NCBI GenBank assembly: GCA_003255065.1
Contig: QAOA01002865.1
Coordinates: forward strand, 291,941 to 355,940
Length of the DNA stretch: 64,000 nt
Origin: Cercis canadensis
Lineage: Eukaryota; Streptophyta; Magnoliopsida; Fabales; Fabaceae
Direction: 5' to 3'
The notes beneath the pieces were generated by a model. It was not told the DNA's origin. It searched no databases and was given only the letters and a program-made list of their open reading frames with translations. Shown here one piece after another: positions 57,721-64,000 of the stretch (its first letter is position 1; the number at the start of each line of letters is the position of its first letter). The position numbers were made by a program, and so were the translations under genes.

Positions 57721-59824
57721 AAAGCATTCTGTCAATAAATGAAGAAGAATGTCTGAAAAACTAGAGCAAGAGAAAAAATATATGTTGGAAGGGAAAAGAA
57801 TCTGCACAGGAAGGTCCTGAATACTAAATATAAAACCATGTCAGTGACCAACTCCCCATGTTACATCTTTTCCAATATTTTCACCCCAATTTCGGTGCCT
57901 GACACAAGGCTTTTTAATAGTCTATAGAGATTTAACATATCAACACTTTTTTGGACCAGCAATGTTACATGGAGGCAAAAGTGTAACATTGCATTGGGGT
58001 CTTATTAGAAGCATTTACACGAACCTCATTCCATCATCCTTTATTTCACTTAACTATTTTTCTGCTGCAATTTTGTGGACATAAAAATAGCCTATATGAG
58101 ATCTTATTGTTTCATTAAACTTACCATAATAGATTACTTAAGGAAGCAAAACACTTGTGCAAATACTACCATCTTCATGGTAAACAAGTTCTGATAATAC
58201 ACAAGGTCTAACTTTTAAAAGAAATAATTGAAGTATAAAGACAAATGATACTCCCAAACTTTTTTTCCTACACCTCTTTTACACATGTACACTTGGCAGC
58301 ATTTGAACTTAACTAGACCCACCAAAACTTTTATCTGACAGGTGACAGCTTAAAGTAACTCTACACCAAAAGATGTGATTATATAATTTTTCACGTACAA
58401 AATAGAAAACTACAATCCCCATGAACATAATTCCCATGCAGTCATGCTTGTGTATAAGTGATTATGTGCAGACAATAACTTTCTCCTTTTTGACTAGGCA
58501 TAGTTGAAAACATTAGAAATGATAACGCAAATGTGAAAAATTATGTGCATAAGCACCAACTAATATGCCAGAAACCTAGCATAGACAGCGAAGCAAGCAA
58601 GAACAAAAACATGAAATAATGAAAAGAAAGACAAGCAATGACTAGTTTGAACAATAGTCATTTCCAAAATGGTGTCTGATGTTCAGAACATACTTTGTTC
58701 AATGTGGCATTGCTTCTATCAGCGACGACTTCAGCACTGTCAGAACTGCTAAAATGGATCAAATGAACAGGTTACTCTATGCTATCAGACATGCATAACA
58801 ACAGGCTTGCAGTCAAAGATGCTTCAAAGTGAACATATAAGTTAATAATGCCAAAATGACAGTCCAGCTCGTCAATACTGAAAATAAGAACATGTGACAA
58901 ACCTGGGTACCTTCCATGTTGAGTATGCCAATGCGAGAATGGAGAACTTATATCATAATACAGAAATAATGAGCAACTCAAACTTTTACACTTCAATTTT
59001 TCCAAGACCCCGACAAAGCTATGGGGAAGAAAGTAACAGAAGGTAGACTCCATCCCTTGCTTGGATATTTCATCATAAAGGAGTGAGTGAGGATAGGAGT
59101 AAAACCAACCCTCTCCCTTTCATTTATGAACACTGAAAATTCCATTTCCACCATATTATTTTGGTGTGAGAGGCAATAAAATAAATCTAGCTTCCCAAAA
59201 ATCATACATGCCTTGGTCATTTAATCATTGTCTACCTTTTCTTTTTCCTTCACTCCAAATTCCAAAAAAAATCCAAAACTAAGCATGCCGTTCACTCAAT
59301 TTGACTTTTTTATTTATAAAATTAAAGAAGAGAACTCTAGTTGCAAGCTCAAGCTGAACTTTAACCCTGTATCCAAGACGCTCTAGATTCATTTAAAACA
59401 ATGTCTAAAGTGTTGAAAGGACAATAACAGACATGCATGGTACCAGCAATAGTTTTTACTATAGCTGGACCCTTCCCCATCTTCAGCGGATCCAAACTCT
59501 TAATCATAATATCTCTTAATGGACCAATCTTCACCAATAAAAGAAAAGCAGCACACACTCCGCAAAAAGAACTAAGAACAACAACTGAATCATCCTTGCT
59601 TTCCAAAAATAGCACCCACCTTAAACGAAATTCATTGTCTTTAACTAATGAGGTACAAAGTATAAGCAAGAAACCAAATCTTCTCTACAGAAATAACTTC
59701 ATTTTTCAAATAGAAAAGCATTCAAAGGTACCTATATATGTGCGAACCCATAAACAAAAACAACTATGCCCACATAGACCCATTTGCCATTCTACCGAAA
59801 TAGCACCAATTCTACACGAAAGAC

Positions 59825-59836
59825 ATACACACACAC

Positions 59837-59890
<54 letters not shown>

Positions 59891-59909
59891 NGAGAGAGAG
59901 AGAGAGAGA
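59825..59909. repeat. (AC)n/(AG)n microsatellite with an N
   Basis: Short ACACAC then about 70 bases of AG repeats, with an N at 59891; length is probably not reliable. Open frames of R-E or S-L repeats here are artefacts. Confidence 0.95.
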
Positions 59910-60188
59910 TACCCAAAGAATGGAGCTAACCACGCCGCCCTCAATCACCGGAATGGAGAAGGGATCGAGCTCTTGGTGAAATGCAGAATGGTGAAATGAA
60001 ATGCCAAATGTGAAATGCGAAAGAGAGAAAGAAGGGGGCAGAAATAACCGAACAAATTCCAACGGAATTATTATGGAAATTAACGTTGGAAAATGACCTT
60101 TTTCTTGTAGTACTTCTGCATTATGTAAGCATCCTTGCAGAATCCACAATATTTAATAAATTGCTTCCGCTCTACTCAAAGCTTTACA

Positions 60189-60870
60189 CAATGGAGCATT
60201 TTTAACCCATTTTAAAACGAGGTAATTTTGTAATTTGCTAACTTTAAAAGTTTAAACAGAGAAGAGTAAAATTTCCTTTTATCCCGTAGCTCCTTTGCTT
60301 TTCTTTCCTTTACCCTCCAGCTAAAGCAAAAAAATAATTCACTAATATAATAGTGACCAATAATATTTGTATTCAAGGTTAACTGATTATTGGAAGTTGG
60401 GAGAACAAGACCCTAATTAGTGCATGTTTGGATTAGAATGAACCAACTCAGCATGATTCTCACTTGGACATATTTCAAGGTCAAATTAAACTTAGTATTG
60501 CTTTTAAGTATTGACATTGACACTACTATAAGTTGCGTTTGAACATAATTAGATTTTTTTTTTTTTTAGTCATTAAGATATATAAAAAGAAACTGATGCA
60601 AGATGAACAGTTCTTGAAACTGTCTATTTTGTGAATGACCAAGAGTTTTGTCAGCAAATAAAAATATCAAAGATGATCACGAATCATATGGAATCCTCTT
60701 TACTCTGTTCTCCATCATCAGCTTGTGTGTGAAAGAGATAAAAGCAAATTTCAAATTCCTCAGAACATCTGTACCTTAATAGCAAATCTCTCTAATTTTC
60801 AAACAAATTGCAGAATGCAAATAGAATATTACAAATTTAAGTGGCCAAAATGCACTAATTCCCTTTCGTT
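60189..60870. other. Copia right flank, nothing recognised
   Basis: AT-rich sequence with poly-T near 60550. No NLR-cluster blocks until about 60880. Confidence 0.5.
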
Positions 60871-60975
60871 TCAAAGAACGTCGTCACCGACAGCAGCCAT
60901 GCTTTCAATCTCTCCGGCGTGCAATTCTTTAACCCATTTCGCCATCAATGTCGTCAGACTGATCATATTCTCCAT
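60871..60975 (-). CDS. Micro-ORF of block M, copy C (34 codons)
   Basis: Complete ATG-to-TGA frame on the minus strand, starting MENMISLTTLMAKWVK, then ELHAGEIESMAAVGDDVL. The sister at 23759-23860 keeps the frame, while 13961-14038 has lost the middle. The peptide could form an amphipathic helix. No family recognised; it may be the tail of a gene that was fragmented when block M was copied. Confidence 0.35.
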   Translation of the reverse strand: MENMISLTTLMAKWVKELHAGEIESMAAVGDDVL

Positions 60976-61616
60976 ATAAGATTTGTTGAATAAACTTTCT
61001 ATACTTGAATTAATGTATCACCAAATTAATGTTGGAAACTATTGGAAAGGCAAGTATTCTATGAGGTCGATGACAAAGACAAATCACAAACATATTCCAA
61101 CTTTTTTTAAAAAAAAAATTCAAATAGAATTTGTTACGCTTTTTTTTTTTTTTAACACTGATCTCAAGAAAAATGAAATGTGATGACTAAGCCAATATTT
61201 AGAATGAAGGCAATTAAGAATCTTGGCATATTATCGTCACGTAAGAAATCATTTGAGGTTAGGGTATAAGTACAAAAAAAATTATATGGTATGTGATTCT
61301 AACTAAGCAACTGAAGATTTTTTGTGTACTTTTGGCTCAATAAGTCCTAAGGATAATTTTAATATCACTTGATTATAGGTTATTAAGCATTTATTTTTGT
61401 ATAATGCATTCATACAAGTATGTTGTATCTTATGATCATAAGAAAAGAAGAAAAATAAATCTAATTTCATATCGTAAAGTTGGAGGTTGAAACTAATTTA
61501 ATTAGTTTTAAAGTTTGATAATTACTGACGTGATAATTTAAAAAATTTTGGGGTCAGTACTCAAGAATTTTTTTTTTTTTGTTGTGAATACACTAAACTA
61601 GTGTAGAGGATGCACC
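60976..61616 (+). repeat. Blocks M and L, 3' copy
   Basis: Matches 23861-24560: poly-A/poly-T near 61107-61155, AAGGCAATTAAGAATCTTGG at 61207, then TTGGAGGTTG near 61481. Shows that the NLR-cluster repeat order resumes beyond the copia element. Confidence 0.7.
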
Positions 61617-62534
61617 TTTAATATTACTTGGAGAAGAATTTAATTTCAGTGTACATGAAGATACCTTAACTTTATAATTCATATATAATGTTATAAACAT
61701 TGATATTTCACTCTTGCTCCAAAAAGATGCAATGTTTATGATGGAGACCACGTTGCAAACACTAGAACTTTCTTAAACTAGTGCAGCTCACATTCACCAA
61801 ATAAAGTAATGAGAAGACTTTTTTATGTAAGATATGTTTGATTTTGTTAATCCCTATATATAGTAAATCCCTTGCTTGACACAATGACTACAGCATGCAA
61901 AACCACTACACCTATATTATTCAATTAATTAGGAAGCAAACCACTATAGAGTTTGTGCTAAATAACCAAACAACAATGATCGATTCTCCACGTAATTATA
62001 TATAATTCTAACTTCTTTTCTTAGCCATTGTCGTACAATTGCAGACACCAAATCATGAGTTTCTCTTCTTTTACTTTTCTGGTAAATATGATATTCTCAT
62101 CAAATTAATATTTACATATTCATCTCTCATGTTGATCTACTAAATATTTTTATAGTTTAGTCGTGTTCATTATTATTACTATTATCATTAAATTATTTAA
62201 TTTTACGTAAGTGCTTATTCAAGTTGCATTTGTTATGTGAATATAGTCGTGCATGTCCTTTTTCATGAGTTTTCATTGGAAATAAATAAATAATACTAGA
62301 CTTGAAGGATATAATATACTTACAGTGATTGAATACGTGAGCAAATCTGTGCATTTTTGTTAACTTAATTATGGGGGTTAGGTAGAGTACCTGAGTCACC
62401 TGAACTCTGTTTTCCAACCTTCCTCCACTATAGAACACCCTCTTATGGAAATGGAATCCCCTCCCTCCTCATTAGACCCAAGTTTATCTGTTAGGTAATA
62501 ATAAAGCAACTGTTTTTATTTTGAAACTCACCTA
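61617..62534 (+). repeat. Block K, copy 2
   Basis: Near-identical to 6923-7867. Ends at CTCACCTA, 86 bases before the signal-peptide exon. Non-coding. Confidence 0.85.
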
Positions 62535-62620
62535 TTCCAAGCTATATCACTTTGCTCCGATTGGATAAAAGTTAAATTAGTTAACTGAAAATAAAAACAC
62601 AAATAAAAAGAAGGGCATAC

Positions 62621-62729
62621 CTTCAGCAGCATCAGTTGCAGCTATGGGTTGAGCTTCTGCAACAATTGCCAAGCTTGAAAGACAAACAACATAGAATGCA
62701 AAAACCAAAATGGGCGATAACAATCCCAT
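62621..62729 (-). CDS. First exon of a small secreted protein (signal peptide), truncated
   Basis: Minus-strand ATG at 62729: MGLLSPILVFAFYVVCLSS, then LAIVAEAQPIAATDAAE, and a donor-like GAAG|GTATGC at 62621. The hydrophobic core and AEA cleavage site form a clear signal peptide. The short Ala/Pro-containing sequence after it recalls arabinogalactan peptides, but that is a weak guess. Exon 2 was not found: 80 bases into the intron the cluster repeat block K begins, so the gene was probably cut by that rearrangement. Its upstream side (62730-62830) is ordinary leader-like sequence. Confidence 0.5.
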
Positions 62730-64000
62730 TTTCAGCTCTGCCTCTTAGTCTTTGATCAGGAAACACTCACAAGTTACAACAATGGATTGGATAGGAGAAT
62801 TGAAGAAGAGTCACCTTCGGAGATAGCTGTCTAGACTTTGAAAATCCATCGGTAGTACCATTTCTAACTTATGTACCAAGGTAGATGACAAAAAAAGTTT
62901 AATTAATTTTAGTTAAGTGCCAACTAGATTGTTTATTTAAACGTAGAATATGTAATAATGAGTGCCAACATTAAGCAAATAATAAGTTTTGTTAGTTATA
63001 GCGTTATACAGTGTACACTATTTTATTTCGTATTAGCTCTTTTTTCATTTGTTTTATTTCACATTTTCTCACACATATACTTAGTGATGTCTAATTATAT
63101 CCATCTAAATTTGATTAAAGAAAAAAAAAATTGTTTGGGTTAAACAATTTGTAAAAAAAGACCCCTAGTTCCTTATACATATCAATTTCAGTTTGGTTCC
63201 TCCAACAGTGAACATGTTTTATCCCTAGATAATTAGGGGTTATAAATAGATATCATTTTTACTTATGTGATTATCTTTTGTTTCTTCTTCCCTTAAAGCT
63301 ACATAGGTATCATGTGGACTATATGTGGTTATAGTCTATACTGCGTTATAGTTTATTTCTTAACATAAGAGAACAATTTTTCTACAAACAAAAATCATCA
63401 GAAATGAGATGATGACCTCCAAGGAGCAAGATTGGTTTCAAGTATATGTGAATTCACTCCATTATAAGTGGGTATCATTTTAACCTTTATCTTTTGGTAT
63501 TCCTCTCCTCAAAGTTAGTTGGGTATCCTTTGATCTCTATGTGGATATCCTTCATATAGTATGTGGTTAATGATAATAACATGAAGTATCATATGAAAAT
63601 AGTCACAAGGGCAAAATAGATACTTTATTCTTCACAGAAATAGTACTGAAAGAACCAAACTAGAATTAATATTTATAAGTAACTTACAAGTTTTTTTTGT
63701 AAATTTTATGACTCAAACCTTTTGATTAAATTTATTGAAGCTTTACAGAACAGAATTTATTCAAATTTCAATTTATAAGCTCAAATTAATTTGCACTGCA
63801 CCACTATGTAGAGGTGTAGACTTTCTTAGAGAATGACGTGGGTCAATCAAAGAGACAAAGACTTGAAGGCGTCAATAAAAACATATATGAATTGTCAAGA
63901 TATGTGACCAGTAGAAAGAATCAATTGGTTCAGTGTTGGATTTTTTTGGTTTACACATAACTTGGTCTTCTAAGAAACAGGAGTTTTGTCACTTTTATAT
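62730..64000. other. AT-rich terminal stretch, nothing recognised
   Basis: No cluster repeats, no convincing ORF on either strand. The first 100 bases may be the promoter and leader of the signal-peptide exon. Confidence 0.5.

Larger units (their letters stand above)
54788..60112. mobile_element. CACTA (En/Spm) DNA transposon carrying host gene fragments
   Basis: Left end CACTACAAGAAAA, right end TTTTTCTTGTAGTA (final base differs from the usual TG), with target duplication CTT at 54785-54787 and 60113-60115. Subterminal regions hold many copies of an ATTCCAACGGAATT-like motif (54808-55130 and 60057-60090), as expected for CACTA transposase binding. No transposase (TNP2/TNPD-type) frame is visible in 5.3 kb, so it is non-autonomous. 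It carries exon pieces of several host genes on both strands with intron-like sequence between: 55630-55735, 56130-56421, 57000-57720 and possibly 58690-58750. N at 55082 and 59891 mark weak assembly inside low-complexity runs. Confidence 0.88.
51579..60188 (+). mobile_element. Ty1/copia LTR retrotransposon fossil, split by a CACTA element
   Basis: Target duplication CAATG at 51574-51578 and 60189-60193. The left LTR is 51579-51952, the right LTR starts at 54482. Both begin TGTTAGAAATAAT and end AAAGCTTTACA. The primer-binding site TGGTATCAGAGC (initiator Met tRNA type) follows the left LTR, and a purine-rich tract (GAGGAGGGA) precedes the right one. Parts recognised in order: a gag region with copia-style LDRSNFLIWR (about 51972-52860), a protease region with WFLDTGATHHVT (about 52950-53470), and the reverse-transcriptase tail/RNase H region with STSGHAVFLG and ARSSTEAEYKALA (about 53727-54497). 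The element is broken at several points and cannot be autonomous. The LTRs differ at about 16 of 305 comparable positions by hand count, roughly 5%, so insertion was perhaps one to a few million years ago. Confidence 0.92.
54482..60188 (+). repeat. Right LTR of the copia element (interrupted)
   Basis: 54482-54787 and 60113-60188 correspond to consecutive parts of the left LTR; the CACTA element and its 3-base duplication CTT lie between them. Confidence 0.9.

Noticed and set aside
54788-60112. CACTA element as autonomous
   Set aside because: No transposase frame or motif was found in either strand; the coding pieces match host genes instead.
59700-60149. Frames of Arg-Glu or Ser-Leu repeats
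   Set aside because: Translation of the (AG)n microsatellite, not a gene.

Overview
The window is nuclear DNA from a flowering plant, most likely a woody eudicot (a rosid by general look; I cannot name the species). The evidence is AT-rich spacers, intronless RPM1-type CNL immune-receptor genes, plant MAP65, RSH, subtilase and LRR receptor-kinase fragments with GT-AG introns, and nested Copia, CACTA, hAT, LINE and solo-LTR insertions. The sequence has one long gap (14228-14872) and five single-N joins.

Most of 1-50 kb is a degenerating tandem cluster of RPM1-like NLR genes on the + strand. Five gene bodies lie at 2-1884, 10092-12919, 21553-22889, 29604-30792 and 40769-43575. Small CC, NB-ARC and LRR relics lie between them. 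None is intact. The 10092-12919 copy is nearest, one base short of a full frame of about 942 codons. The ancestral unit can be read from its repeats: promoter, NLR, a conserved 3' flank of about 1 kb (block F), a convergent minus-strand MAP65 gene, then further shared blocks (G, a LINE-derived fragment H, an LRR relic I, and J). Units have lost different parts. At 26280-26600 an NLR promoter is joined directly to an NLR 3' flank, with the gene missing. MAP65 (microtubule cross-linker) survives as four pseudogene copies (28659-29275, 32149-32640, 36034-39215, 44992-49520), and the last has a hAT element inside an exon.

Between 14.9 and 19.6 kb is a different minus-strand stretch. It holds a receptor-kinase exon beside the assembly gap, an exon of an unidentified gene, and a solo LTR in intron-like sequence. 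At 19.9-21.4 kb there is a relic of another NLR class (RPS2/RPS5-like).

From 51.6 to 60.2 kb there is a broken Ty1/copia element with a 5-bp target duplication. Its right LTR is split by a 5.3-kb CACTA element with its own 3-bp target duplication. The CACTA element shows no transposase and carries host gene fragments: a RelA/SpoT homologue, a subtilase PA-domain piece and unidentified exons. From 60.9 to 62.5 kb cluster-type repeats resume (a 34-residue micro-ORF block and a 0.9-kb block duplicated from 6.9 kb). They end beside a signal-peptide exon of an unknown secreted protein. The last 1.2 kb shows nothing recognisable.

Overall the window records birth and death of an immune-receptor cluster: tandem duplication, loss of parts of units, point inactivation and repeated transposon insertion. 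Several insertions have empty sites preserved in sister copies.
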